Notes: generated from the sequence alone by a model not told the origin. Positions 1 through 8,569 are shown, counted from the stretch's first letter. The stretch: DNA of 64,000 nucleotides from Prevotella aff. ruminicola Tc2-24 (GCF_900110895.1 NZ_FOIQ01000007.1:1-64000); one strand, 5' to 3'. Numbers and translations: made by a program.

Positions 1-344
1 CCCAGATGGTCCTTGTTCTGGTAGTAGAACGTGAACTTGTCCGTCGTGCCGCTGGCCGTCGCCTGGGCGTAGCCGCCGTCGAAGAGGTACTTGTCGATCT
101 TGCCGTTCCTCACCACCAGGCTGCCGCCCAGCAGATAGTCCGTCGAGTCCGTGCTCTGGATCTCCGACGCCTTCAGCTCCACCTGCTGCCCGATCGTACG
201 GGTGATGTTCGCCTTGGCCGTGTAGTGCACCATGCGCAGCTTCTGGCCCGTCGCACTGTAGACGTACTTCGTGATGCTCCCGTTGGTGAAGTAGATCTTC
301 TGGGGATTGCCGCTCAGGTCGTAGGTATAGCTATCGCTTATCAT
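1..344 (-). pseudogene. Truncated RHS/YD-repeat protein fragment, running off the left edge
   Basis: The minus strand reads a GC-rich frame with the tyrosine/glycine-rich repeats of RHS/YD-repeat proteins: SYTYDLSGNPQKIYFTNG, then YVYSATGQKL, YLLGGSLVVRNGKI, and KFTFYYQNKDHLG at the window edge. That ending is the usual run into an RHS core. RHS proteins are large secreted or surface shells, often polymorphic toxins. Here the recognisable sequence begins abruptly around position 345. The same frame continues upstream without similarity and meets a TAG near 490, and the only usable ATG is at 342-344. I read it as a 5'-truncated remnant or displaced RHS tip rather than a full gene. The missing downstream part lies outside the window. 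Confidence 0.6.
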
Positions 345-560
345 CTTCCAAACCGTATGGTTGATTCCGAGGACAAATATAGGCAAATTGTTCGAGACTA
401 CCAAATCTGTGAGGTAAATTGTGGGATGGTCCTTCGATGCTTCGACAAACCCAAAAAGGAGATAACCCCCCCCTCGCTTTTTCTAGTTCACAACTTCTTC
501 CGAGCACTTTTTTAGGCACTTTTTTAGGACAAAAGGAGAGATGGCGGTCCGTCAATCCTA

Positions 561-583
561 GTCCCTTCGACAGGCTCAGGGAC
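561..583. repeat. Short dispersed repeat with GTCCCT/AGGGAC ends
   Basis: The motif CCCTTCGACAGGCTCAGGG lies between GTCCCT and AGGGAC, which are exact inverted ends. The same kind of short repeat is frequent between bacterial genes and when translated gives SLSKG-type peptides. A short hairpin of two matching arms (GGAAATC/GATTTCC) follows at about 610-627. No gene is supported here, and the short overlapping open frames on both strands are by-products of the repeat. Confidence 0.45.
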
Positions 584-626
584 CGCGGTGGTTGGGGCTC
601 AGCAACCATGGAAATCGGGGATTTCC

Positions 627-721
627 GACTGACAGAAAACGCGGAGGCCCCCTCATATACTTTTAGCCCCCTATAGGGGGCCAAGTATAGAGGGGGACAC
701 CTCTGGCTTATTCTGTCAGTC
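627..721. repeat. Long imperfect fold-back (about 95 nt) with a perfect inner palindrome
   Basis: The outer arms GACTGACAGAA (627-637) and TTCTGTCAGTC (711-721) are exact inverted copies. The pairing continues imperfectly through CCCCCTCATATACTT against AAGTATAGAGGGGG. The centre is the perfect palindrome GCCCCCTATAGGGGGC. It sits just past the stop codon of the nucleoside kinase and before the RHS remnant. It could be an elaborate terminator for the kinase gene, which is transcribed towards it, or a small non-coding mobile repeat. There is no U-tract, which weakens the terminator reading. Confidence 0.6.
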
Positions 722-740
722 GGCCGCCGCCATCGTTCAA

Positions 741-2399
741 CTAATACTTGAACGACGAGCCGCCGAGGAATTCACGGAGGAGGGAGGTCGGGGGGATCTG
801 GGTGTCGGGGATGGGCGTGATGTATCGGAGGAACTTCAGCAGGCGGTAGGCCTCGGCATACTCCACACAGTTCTCTGGCACCTGCTCCAGCAGTGGCTCG
901 GCCTGACTCTTGATAACGGCCAGTTCGAAGAGCATGGCGGTGTTGAACATCGCGTCGGCATTCTCCTGGAAGGGGAAGATCCACTTATTCTCACCGGCAC
1001 GGACCGACGGCCATCGGCGGATGGTCTCGCGGGCACTGACAGCCCGATACTTATGGTCGCGGATGATGCGCCGCAGCAGACGGTTGTCGGTGGTGGGGAT
1101 ATAGTTGTGGTTGTCGAGTAGCACCGTCGTGAGTGCCGAGGCATAGACACGGAAGATCTGCTCTTTGGGTATCTGTGCGGTCAGCTCGGGGTTCAGGGCG
1201 TGGATGCCCTCCACCACCAGGATCTCATTGTCACCGAGGCGCAGGCGTCGGCCGCTCTTCTGACTGGTACCTGTGGGGAAGTCGTAACGTGGCAGTTCCA
1301 CCTCGTCGCCGCGGAAGAGGGCGGTGAGCTGTTCGTTGAGCAAGGGCAGGTTCAGGGCATGCAGGTGCTCGAAGTCGTAGTCGCCTTTCTCGTCGCGTGG
1401 CGTCTGGTCACGGTCCACGAAATAGTCGTCGAGTGAGATGTTGACGGGACGGATGCCGTTGACGGCCAACTGTATGGACAGACGCTTGCAGGTCGTGGTC
1501 TTGCCCGAGCTTGACGGACCGGCGATAAGCACGAGCTTGACGCCTTTCCGCTGTGTGATCTCATCGGCAATCTTCGCGATCTTCTTCTCCTGTAGTGCTT
1601 CCGATATCTGGATGAGGGTGGAGCTGTGGCCTTTCTGTACCACATCGTTCAGGTCGCCGATGGTGCTCAGACCAAGGATGTTCTGCCAGTTGTGGTGCTC
1701 CTTGAAGATGCCGAACATCTTATCCTGAGGGATAATCTCGCCCAGCTCGTCGGGATGCTCACGAGAAGGGATGCGCAACAGCAGACCATCGTAGTATTTC
1801 TCTAATCCGAAGAGATAGAGTTGCGAGGTGTTCGTCAGCAGTGAACCGTAATAGTAGTCCATATAGCCGTCGATGTCATAGAAGGTCGTGTAGAGCCGCC
1901 CCAGTCCCTGCAGCAGTTTCACCTTCGACTTGTAGTGAAGACTCTCGAACAGTCGGATGGCCTCCTCGGTGGTGGTCTCATGACGATGTATCGGCAGGGC
2001 CGCGTCGATAATCTCCTGCATTCGTCGGCGGATGGCGCCCGCATCGTCGAGGGTGACGGGGCGGCCGATATGCAGGTTGACATAGTAGCCGTTGCTTACG
2101 GGGATGTCGATGACCACCTTACATGGGTCGTAGAGATCGCGGACGGCCTTGCAGAGTACGAAGAACAGCGTTCTGGTATAGGCACGTGAGCCGCTCGTCG
2201 AGGTGATGTCGAGGAACTCCACCTCTTTCTGCTTATAGACCCGGTAGTGCATACCCTCTACCTTGTTGTTCACGTGGGCTGAGATAGGACCGTGCTTCAG
2301 TTCCAGTCCGCTGAGATGATACACATCTGCCAGTGTGGCACCGATCGGTACGTTGATGGTGGTGCCTGTATTGCGACAAAAAACTTGTGCTGTTTCCAT
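741..2399 (-). CDS. Nucleoside kinase with N-terminal TGS-like domain (uridine kinase/phosphoribulokinase family)
   Basis: The 552-residue protein is a P-loop kinase of the Bacteroidota type. An N-terminal TGS/ubiquitin-like region (METAQVFCRNTG, PIGATLADV) is followed by a threonyl-tRNA-synthetase-like middle. The C-terminal half carries the Walker A motif AGPSSSGKTTTCKRL and the uridine-kinase hallmarks DDYFVDRDQTPRDE and VVEGIHALNPEL. It probably phosphorylates uridine/cytidine in pyrimidine salvage, but substrate is not proven by sequence. The open frame extends upstream to 2831, but that part is antisense to the neighbouring transporter gene. The ATG at 2397-2399 lies just downstream of a TATCTTTGT box and starts exactly at the conserved domain, so I chose it. 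It diverges from the Na/Pi cotransporter. Confidence 0.88.
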   Translation of the reverse strand: METAQVFCRNTGTTINVPIGATLADVYHLSGLELKHGPISAHVNNKVEGMHYRVYKQKEVEFLDITSTSGSRAYTRTLFFVLCKAVRDLYDPCKVVIDIPVSNGYYVNLHIGRPVTLDDAGAIRRRMQEIIDAALPIHRHETTTEEAIRLFESLHYKSKVKLLQGLGRLYTTFYDIDGYMDYYYGSLLTNTSQLYLFGLEKYYDGLLLRIPSREHPDELGEIIPQDKMFGIFKEHHNWQNILGLSTIGDLNDVVQKGHSSTLIQISEALQEKKIAKIADEITQRKGVKLVLIAGPSSSGKTTTCKRLSIQLAVNGIRPVNISLDDYFVDRDQTPRDEKGDYDFEHLHALNLPLLNEQLTALFRGDEVELPRYDFPTGTSQKSGRRLRLGDNEILVVEGIHALNPELTAQIPKEQIFRVYASALTTVLLDNHNYIPTTDNRLLRRIIRDHKYRAVSARETIRRWPSVRAGENKWIFPFQENADAMFNTAMLFELAVIKSQAEPLLEQVPENCVEYAEAYRLLKFLRYITPIPDTQIPPTSLLREFLGGSSFKY

Positions 2400-2419
2400 T
2401 TTGATGATGATTTTCGACC

Positions 2420-2428
2420 ACAAAGATA
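2420..2428 (-). promoter_or_regulatory. -7 box (TATCTTTGT) of the nucleoside kinase gene
   Basis: The minus strand reads TATCTTTGT about 20 nt before the chosen ATG. It matches the Bacteroidota -7 consensus TAnnTTTG and supports the short start. Confidence 0.5.
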
Positions 2429-2471
2429 ACGAAAAAACCAAAGAAGTGTTGGTGCATTTAGATTTTTTTAT

Positions 2472-2480
2472 TATTTTTGC
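2472..2480 (+). promoter_or_regulatory. -7 box (TATTTTTGC) of the Na/Pi cotransporter gene
   Basis: TATTTTTGC is found 28 nt before the ATG at 2509 and matches TAnnTTTG. It is divergent from the box at 2420-2428. Confidence 0.55.
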
Positions 2481-2508
2481 AGCAAAATTCAAATCATAGG
2501 ATTTCTTT

Positions 2509-4239
2509 ATGCTCGTTTTGTTCAAACTCCTTGGCTCGCTCGCCCTTCTGATGTTTGGTATGAAGTCGATGAGTGACGCCTTGCAGAAGATGGCGGGTCC
2601 GCAGTTGCGACACGTCCTCGGTGCAATGACCACCAATCGTTTTACGGGAATGCTGACAGGTATGCTGGTGACAGCATCGGTCCAGTCGTCGACGGCAACG
2701 ACGGTGATGACGGTCTCGTTCGTCAATGCTGGACTGCTGACCCTGGCGCAGGCCATCTCGGTGATCATGGGTGCGAACATCGGAACGACGCTCACGGCCT
2801 GGATCATGTCGGCCGGTATGTCGTTCGACATTACAAGTGCCGTCTATCCGGCATTCCTCGTGGGTATTATCCTGATCTATCTGAAGAGATACCGTTATAT
2901 CGGCGATTTCCTTTTCGGTCTGTCGTTCCTGCTCTTAGGACTGGGCACGCTCCGAATCACTGGAGCGGAGATGCATCTGGGCGAGAACCAGGCCGTGCTC
3001 GACTTCTTCGCTTCGTTTGATCCCGACTCGTTCGTGACCACGTTGGTCTTCCTCTTCCTTGGAGGTGTGCTGACCTTCTGCGTCCAGTCGTCGGCAGCCG
3101 TCATGGCCATCACCATGATCCTCTGTTCAAGCGGCGCCTTACCGATCTATCAGGGTATCGCCCTGGTGATGGGTGAGAATATCGGTACGACGATCACCTC
3201 TAACCTTGCCGCGCTCTCGGCTAATACCCAGGCGCGTCGGGCCGCCTTGGCACATATGTTCTTCAATGTGTTCGGTGTGGTGTGGATCCTGTTCGTCTTC
3301 CGTCCCTTCGTCGATGCCGTCTGTGGCTTGGTGGGCTACGATGTCGCCATGGTGAAGGGAGAGGTGGCCACCAAGGTGTTCCTGGCTAATGCCGCTAAGC
3401 TGAGCTTTGTGCTTGCCGCTTTCCATACCTGCTTCAATGTGGTGAACACGTTCATCCTCATCTGGTTCATCCCACAGATCGAGCGTTTCGTCTGCTGGGT
3501 CATCAAACCGAAGAAGGTCGACGAGGAGGATGAGTTCCGCCTGCATTTCATTACGGCTGGCTTCATGAAGACTCCGGAGCTTTCCGTGTTCGAGGCCCAG
3601 AAGGAGATACAAGCCTTCTCGGAGCGTATGCAGCGTATGTTCAATATGGTGCGTGAGCTGCTGACGCTCTCGTCGAGCACCAGCAGTAAGAAAGACAGCA
3701 ATGGGGCTGACTTCAACAAGCTCTACTCGCGGATTGAGAAGTACGAGGGTATCTCTGATAACATGGAGTTGGAGATAGCCAACTATCTCGACCAGGTCTC
3801 AGATGCTCATCTCTCCGATGACACCAAGGCCAAGATCCGCTCCATGCTCCGTGAGATCTCCGAGCTAGAGAGTATCGGTGACGCCTGCTTCAATATGGCA
3901 CGCACCATCTCAAGGAAGTATAATGGCAAGCAGGATCACTTCAACGAACGGCAGTATGATCATATCCATCAGATGATGGAGCTGACCGACCAGTCGCTCA
4001 CACAGATGAACCGACTGATGATGGGACGGAAGGAGACCTTCGATGTGAACCGCACGTTTAACATCGAGCATGAGATCAATAACTTCCGTAGTCAACTGAA
4101 GTCGCAGAATATCACCGACGTGAACAACCACGAGTATACCTATGCCGTGGGTACAATCTATATGGACCTCATCAACGAGTGCGAGAAGCTCGGCGACTAT
4201 GTCGTGAATGTCGTGGAGGCCCGTATGGGTATTCGCTGA
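2509..4239 (+). CDS. Na+/phosphate cotransporter (NptA/PhoU-fusion type)
   Basis: This 576-residue inner-membrane protein is a sodium-coupled phosphate importer of the PNaS family. The first ~330 residues form the two inverted halves of the transporter. Each carries the diagnostic QSS signature: ASVQSSTATTVM near residue 62 and CVQSSAAVMAIT near residue 200. The glycine-rich MGANIGTT and MGENIGTT loops follow each. From about residue 355 to the end the protein is soluble and helical, like a PhoU domain (SELESIGDACFNMART, INECEKLGDYVVNV), and probably tunes transport. It starts right after its own -7 box. The stop is only a few bases before the TPP riboswitch, so the thiamine unit may be partly read through from here. 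Confidence 0.92.
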   Translation: MLVLFKLLGSLALLMFGMKSMSDALQKMAGPQLRHVLGAMTTNRFTGMLTGMLVTASVQSSTATTVMTVSFVNAGLLTLAQAISVIMGANIGTTLTAWIMSAGMSFDITSAVYPAFLVGIILIYLKRYRYIGDFLFGLSFLLLGLGTLRITGAEMHLGENQAVLDFFASFDPDSFVTTLVFLFLGGVLTFCVQSSAAVMAITMILCSSGALPIYQGIALVMGENIGTTITSNLAALSANTQARRAALAHMFFNVFGVVWILFVFRPFVDAVCGLVGYDVAMVKGEVATKVFLANAAKLSFVLAAFHTCFNVVNTFILIWFIPQIERFVCWVIKPKKVDEEDEFRLHFITAGFMKTPELSVFEAQKEIQAFSERMQRMFNMVRELLTLSSSTSSKKDSNGADFNKLYSRIEKYEGISDNMELEIANYLDQVSDAHLSDDTKAKIRSMLREISELESIGDACFNMARTISRKYNGKQDHFNERQYDHIHQMMELTDQSLTQMNRLMMGRKETFDVNRTFNIEHEINNFRSQLKSQNITDVNNHEYTYAVGTIYMDLINECEKLGDYVVNVVEARMGIR

Positions 4240-4242
4240 TTA

Positions 4243-4320
4243 TCAAGGGGTGCCCACGGGTGTGGGCTGAGATGATACCCTCTAACCTGATCCGGATCAT
4301 ACCGGCGTAGGGATGGATAG
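4243..4320 (+). promoter_or_regulatory. TPP (thiamine pyrophosphate) riboswitch, THI element
   Basis: The conserved THI-box blocks are all present and in order: GGGGTGCCC, GGGCTGAGATGATACCC, then ACCTGATCCGGATCATACC and GGCGTAGGGA. Binding of TPP normally shuts down downstream expression. A CCCCC stretch at about 4342-4346 could pair with the GGGG of the P1 side as part of the expression platform, but this is only a suggestion. The aptamer controls the TonB receptor and PnuT that follow. No TAnnTTTG box is seen between the upstream stop (4239) and the aptamer. Confidence 0.95.
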
Positions 4321-4383
4321 TAGGCTTAATCAACACAAATCCCCCTTTACATAGATGAAAAAAAGTAAAAGGTAAGTAAAGGA

Positions 4384-6810
4384 ATGAAAAGATTATTTTT
4401 AGGAATGGCAGCGCTGGTGGGCGCAATGAGTGTGAATGCCCAGAACAAGGCAGCGTTGTATGACTCCACACAGGTGGAGCAGTTGCAAGAGGTCGTAGTG
4501 AAAGGTGTGCGTGCGCAGAAAAACGCACCGTATGCCGTTTCCAACATCAGGAAACAGCAACTCGACGCGTTCTCGAAGACGGGGCGCGAACTGCCTCTCC
4601 TCTTCTCACAGACACCCGGTGTGCTGGCATGGAGTGAGAACGGACTGGGCACGGGAACGACGGCCATGCGTATCCGTGGTGCCGGTGGCTCACGTATCAA
4701 CGTGACGCTCGACGGCGTGCCCTTAAACTCGCCCGAGGACCAGTGCGTGTTCTGGGCCAACATGAACTCCTATGGTTCTCTGCTCGGCAGTGTGCAGATA
4801 CAGCGTGGCGTAGGTACATCGACCAATGGCGACGGAGCCTTCGGTGGTACGGTGGCCCTGGCGTCGGCCACGCCCTTGCTGGTGCCGAGTGTGGAGGTGT
4901 CGGCCTCATACGGCTCCTATAACACGTATAATGTCGGTGGGAAGTTCTCCTCCGGTCTGTTGTGGAACCATCTGATCATCGACGGTGCCTACCATGAGAC
5001 GCATACCGATGGTTTTATGCACGGCACAAGCGGTCGCTCGGGCTCCTACTATGGCGGTCTGACATGGCTGACCGATCATTTCCGTCTGAGCTATAAGAAT
5101 ATCGGCAACTTCGAGCGTACCGGTCAGGCTTGGAACGGTGTGACGGCAGGTAATGATGATTACTCTCTGATGGATGGCAGCTACGACGACGGCTCATGGT
5201 CGTACAATGCCAAGACGGGTATCAGAACTTATCAAGATATGTGGAACGCCGGACTGGGTAAGTTTAATTCTCTTTATGAGCGACTTGCTACCGGTAGCGA
5301 CGGACTCTTCGTGAAGGATGCCAACGGAAACTACCAGACGGAACGCTACCGCATGGCCGATGGCACCATCTGGGACAAGACTACCGATAACTTCTGGCAG
5401 AACCATAACATCCTCTCCGCAGCATGGACTATCAATGACCACTGGAGCACGACAGCCTCGCTGCACTACACCTATGGTCATGGTTACTACGAGGAGTTCC
5501 GCTATAATAATAAACTGGTGAAGTATGGCATTAAAGCGGCCGATGCCGATGGTACGAACATCAAGCGCTCGGACTTCGTGCGTAAGAAAGGACTGACACA
5601 GCATACCTATGGACTGGTGTGGAGCGCCAACTACAAAGACGATCTATGGGATGTCATCGGTGGACTGTCAGTCCAGAATTTCGATGGTAATCATTTCGGT
5701 TTCCTGACCTATGCCTCCAACGAAGTCGTCAGACAGCAGTTCCTGGGCGGCGGTGCCTATCGCTACTACGATTCAGATGCTCATAAATTCGACGGGAATG
5801 CGTACCTGAAGGCTGCTCGCCATCTTGGTGAGCAGTGGGATGTATTTGCCGACGTGCAGTATCGGTATGTGGGTTATAAGACTGATGGCTATAACGACAA
5901 GTACAAAACCGACAAGGCTACCGGTGAGATCCTGACCCATTATCTTGACATCAACGAGAAGTATCACTTCTTTAACCCGAAGGCTGGCTTCTCATGGCAT
6001 ACGGGTGGCCATCGCGTCTATGGTTCTGTGGCCCTGAGTCATCGCGAGCCTGAGCGAAACAACTTCACCGACAATGGTCACCGTGCCTATCCGAAGGCGG
6101 AGCGACTGACGGACTATGAATTGGGCTATACCTATAACAGCGGTATCTTCCGTGCTGGGGCGAACTTCTTCTATATGGACTATACCGACCAGTTCGTGCA
6201 GACCGGAGCCGTGAGCGATATCGGTGAGCCTCTGACCACAAATATCAAAGACAGCTACCGCATGGGTGTGGAGCTGCAGACCGGTGTGGATCCCACATCG
6301 TGGCTGACCATCGAGGGTAACGCCTCACTGAGCAGGAACAGGATCAAGGACTTTGACGAGACCGTGAACATCGACTGGGACGACGACCCCGACGACGGAC
6401 AGTGGGAGACCATCCACTATGATCACTCTACGCTGGCCTTCAGTCCTTCTGCCATCCTGAATGGCTTCGTCACCCTGCATCACAAAGGCTGGCAGGCCGT
6501 ATGGCACACCAACTTCGTGTCGCGCCAGTATCTCGACAATACAGAGAACGCCGACCGCTCGCTGCCCTGCTACAGCGTGTCGAACGCTTCTGTCAGTTAT
6601 ACTCTGAAGCCGAGGAAGGTCATCAAGGAGACGATCTTCGGCCTGAACTTCAATAACGTGTTCAACCGTCGGTATGCCGCCAGCGGATGGTCGTACTCCT
6701 GCATTCTCCGCAACTATGGCAATCATCCGAACGACAACCGTTACTACCAGCTCGGCTTCGTTCCGATGGCGGGCTTCACGGTGTCGGGCAGTGTGACGGT
6801 AAGGTTCTAA
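4384..6810 (+). CDS. TonB-dependent outer-membrane receptor, thiamine uptake (OMR1/OMPthi-like)
   Basis: This 808-residue receptor has a signal peptide (MKRLFLGMAALVGAMSVNAQ). It then goes straight into a TonB-box/plug region (LQEVVVKGV; TAMRIRGAGGSRINVTLDGV; GDGAFGGTVAL) and a 22-strand-type barrel ending in the canonical aromatic residue (SVTVRF). It lacks the N-terminal carboxypeptidase-regulatory-like domain of SusC proteins and has no SusD partner, so a small-molecule substrate fits. The TPP riboswitch immediately upstream and the adjoining PnuT homologue argue that it imports thiamine or a phosphorylated form across the outer membrane. The family assignment is certain, and the substrate is inferred from regulation and context. 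Confidence 0.92.
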   Translation: MKRLFLGMAALVGAMSVNAQNKAALYDSTQVEQLQEVVVKGVRAQKNAPYAVSNIRKQQLDAFSKTGRELPLLFSQTPGVLAWSENGLGTGTTAMRIRGAGGSRINVTLDGVPLNSPEDQCVFWANMNSYGSLLGSVQIQRGVGTSTNGDGAFGGTVALASATPLLVPSVEVSASYGSYNTYNVGGKFSSGLLWNHLIIDGAYHETHTDGFMHGTSGRSGSYYGGLTWLTDHFRLSYKNIGNFERTGQAWNGVTAGNDDYSLMDGSYDDGSWSYNAKTGIRTYQDMWNAGLGKFNSLYERLATGSDGLFVKDANGNYQTERYRMADGTIWDKTTDNFWQNHNILSAAWTINDHWSTTASLHYTYGHGYYEEFRYNNKLVKYGIKAADADGTNIKRSDFVRKKGLTQHTYGLVWSANYKDDLWDVIGGLSVQNFDGNHFGFLTYASNEVVRQQFLGGGAYRYYDSDAHKFDGNAYLKAARHLGEQWDVFADVQYRYVGYKTDGYNDKYKTDKATGEILTHYLDINEKYHFFNPKAGFSWHTGGHRVYGSVALSHREPERNNFTDNGHRAYPKAERLTDYELGYTYNSGIFRAGANFFYMDYTDQFVQTGAVSDIGEPLTTNIKDSYRMGVELQTGVDPTSWLTIEGNASLSRNRIKDFDETVNIDWDDDPDDGQWETIHYDHSTLAFSPSAILNGFVTLHHKGWQAVWHTNFVSRQYLDNTENADRSLPCYSVSNASVSYTLKPRKVIKETIFGLNFNNVFNRRYAASGWSYSCILRNYGNHPNDNRYYQLGFVPMAGFTVSGSVTVRF

Positions 6811-6814
6811 GAAG

Positions 6815-7396
6815 ATGATGGACTTCCTGATAGCACACTGGCTTGATATCCTGACCACCATCCTGGGTCTGGCCTATATCCTGTTGGAATATAAGGCGAG
6901 CGTATGGATGTGGGTCGTGGGCTTCCTGATGCAGGCATTGGGCATCGTGCTCTACTACCAGAAAGGACTCTATGCCGACTGCGGCATGGAGTTCTACTAT
7001 CTGTCGATGACGGTCTATGGCTACTGGAAGTGGGTCCGTGGGTCAGCCTCGAAGACCGTCCTGCCCATCCGTCATTTCCCTTGCCGGCTGGTACTCCCGT
7101 GGTTGGCATTGATCGTTGGTGTGTGGGGCCTTATCTATTGGCTTCTCGTGACGTACACCAACTCGACCGTGCCCCTGGCCGACAGTTTCACGACCGCCTT
7201 AAGCATCGTCGGTGTCTGGGCCCTGGCTCACAAGTATCTGGAGCAGTGGTTCATCTGGATTGCCGTCGATGTGGTGACGTGCGTGCTCTATTTCTATAAG
7301 GATATCCCCTTCAAGGCCAGTCTCTATGGCCTCTACGTCGTGATAGCCGTCTTAGGCTGGTTCAAATGGCGACGGATGATGAAGGAAGAGTCATAA
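6815..7396 (+). CDS. pnuT: PnuT-type thiamine transporter (PnuC family)
   Basis: This 193-residue membrane protein has about seven hydrophobic helices. PnuC-family features are visible: WLDILTTILGLAYILLE at the N-terminus, YYLSMTVYGYWKW in the middle, and WFIWIAVDVVTCVLYFYK near the C-terminus. PnuC members take up nicotinamide riboside by facilitated diffusion, but those behind TPP riboswitches form the PnuT group for thiamine. It begins four bases after the TonB receptor stop, so the two are cotranscribed under the riboswitch. The thiamine pyrophosphokinase gene that often completes this operon in Bacteroides is absent here, and the unit ends in a strong hairpin. Confidence 0.88.
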   Translation: MMDFLIAHWLDILTTILGLAYILLEYKASVWMWVVGFLMQALGIVLYYQKGLYADCGMEFYYLSMTVYGYWKWVRGSASKTVLPIRHFPCRLVLPWLALIVGVWGLIYWLLVTYTNSTVPLADSFTTALSIVGVWALAHKYLEQWFIWIAVDVVTCVLYFYKDIPFKASLYGLYVVIAVLGWFKWRRMMKEES

Positions 7397-7398
7397 AG

Positions 7399-7461
7399 CA
7401 TATAACCATCTAACCCTCTGGGTGTCGGTCTTTCGGCCTTGTCGGGTTAGATGGTTATATG
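7399..7461. terminator. Long perfect hairpin (18-bp stem) closing the thiamine operon
   Basis: CATATAACCATCTAACCC (7399-7416) and its exact inverted copy (7444-7461) form an 18-bp perfect stem around a 27-nt loop containing GGTC/GGCC-rich sequence. It lies between convergent genes and could stop transcription from both sides. There is no strong U-tract, and the stem is much longer than a typical intrinsic terminator. Confidence 0.65.
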
Positions 7462-7478
7462 ATTACCTGATAACGTTA

Positions 7479-8129
7479 TTAGTCTATCAAGCCCAGGTGT
7501 TGTAGAATCGGAAACACTGTTGCTGCAGACTGACGATCTTTTTTCTTTTTGATGGCATTATACTCATCGGCCACCTTCTGATGGTCCTTCAGAACCTCAG
7601 CCATGAAAGCATCGTCAATCAGCCGGATGTTCACCTTACCCTTCTTTGCGTCCGACTCTATCAGGTAGCACACCTGATTGCTCATCTGCGAAGAAGCAGC
7701 AATGGCTCCGCCAACAGCGCCGCCGAGACCTCCGAGCAAGCTCTGACGGGTAAGGGCTGCCTTCCCGATTATCTTATTGACGATGCACAGTTTGTCGCCA
7801 TCATAGCGGTAGCCTTTCGTATAGCCGTTGCCGAAGCCGGTATTCTCGAAGCGCAGGTTGCGACAATTCACATAGATGGTGTCTTTGCATATCACAGCAA
7901 AGGCCTCTTTCTTGATGATCTCATCCTGTGCTTTGTCGCCCGTCGTCAGCTTATAGTCGTTTCCGCCCATCCACAACTGATGTGACTTGCTGTGACCATT
8001 CAGATAGACGGTGTCGATCTCTGTCCACTGGTCGGCCTTGAAATCCTCATAACTCTTACAATACTTGTTCTGTGCCGTTGCCGTCATGGCAATAGCGAGA
8101 CATAACATCACTAATCCTTTTCGTTTCAT
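7479..8129 (-). CDS. Secreted protein of unknown function
   Basis: The protein has 216 residues and a clear signal peptide (MKRKGLVMLCLAIAMTATAQ). I do not recognise a catalytic motif. The mature part has alternating beta-rich text such as DTVYLNGHSKSHQLWMGG and DTIYVNCRNLRFENTGFG, then a glycine/alanine-rich stretch (LLGGLGGAVGGAIAAS, about residues 131-146) that could be a membrane-inserting or flexible segment. A lysine-rich C-terminal helix follows. It lies 20 bp downstream of an AT-rich membrane-protein gene on the same strand. A Bacteroidota-specific domain of unknown function is likely. Confidence 0.7.
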   Translation of the reverse strand: MKRKGLVMLCLAIAMTATAQNKYCKSYEDFKADQWTEIDTVYLNGHSKSHQLWMGGNDYKLTTGDKAQDEIIKKEAFAVICKDTIYVNCRNLRFENTGFGNGYTKGYRYDGDKLCIVNKIIGKAALTRQSLLGGLGGAVGGAIAASSQMSNQVCYLIESDAKKGKVNIRLIDDAFMAEVLKDHQKVADEYNAIKKKKDRQSAATVFPILQHLGLID

Positions 8130-8149
8130 TTTTTTATGGTTTATGGTTT

Positions 8150-8569
8150 TTAAAGAATGCTCCCTGTAAGTTTCCTCACGATATTGCTACATCCAAGAAG
8201 ACACATGACTCCACCACATGCAAAGGCCACTGCATAAAGAAAACAAATCCACCTCATAATGGATGGCTTCTTGTCTAACTCCTCAAAGTCTTTTCTATAT
8301 TTCTCTTTGTCAATCCAATATTCTAATCCAAATGCGACAATTATACCAGGAATAATTAGGAATAACCAGGGGTCATAGTCAGACGTAAAAATGGAATAAC
8401 CAATAACATTTTTAACAACTAGGAATATTAAAGACCATACATATAGTGTAATAGAGAAGACAAAAAGGATGCCTCCTGTTCTAATATGATACATACGGTA
8501 ATCACGGATTCCAAAAACATAGTCTATTTGATAAAATCCATAGAAAATGTAATTTATGATTTTTTTCAC
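8150..8569 (-). CDS. Small polytopic membrane protein, unknown function
   Basis: The protein has 139 residues and about four hydrophobic helices: GGILFVFSITLYVWSLIFLV, WLFLIIPGIIVAFGLEYW, and WICFLYAVAFACGGVMCLLG, plus an amphipathic N-terminus rich in Tyr/Phe. A basic loop (DKEKYRKDFEELDKK) separates helices two pairs apart. No family is recognised. The gene is clearly more AT-rich than its neighbours, a sign of possible acquisition or relaxed codon use. It shares a transcription unit with the secreted protein downstream (gap 20 bp) and has its own -7 box at 8630-8638. Confidence 0.65.
   Translation of the reverse strand: MKKIINYIFYGFYQIDYVFGIRDYRMYHIRTGGILFVFSITLYVWSLIFLVVKNVIGYSIFTSDYDPWLFLIIPGIIVAFGLEYWIDKEKYRKDFEELDKKPSIMRWICFLYAVAFACGGVMCLLGCSNIVRKLTGSIL

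Noticed and set aside
331-684. Overlapping open frames on both strands of the 345-720 region
   Set aside because: They run through inverted repeats and palindromes; their residues follow repeat structure and no family is seen.
627-721. An integron attC-like site
   Set aside because: No integrase gene, no cassette array and no convincing GTTRRRY core pair; structure alone is not enough.
2400-2831. A 144-codon N-terminal extension of the nucleoside kinase
   Set aside because: It is antisense to the Na/Pi cotransporter, crosses both divergent promoters and has no conserved content; the ATG at 2399 starts the domain.
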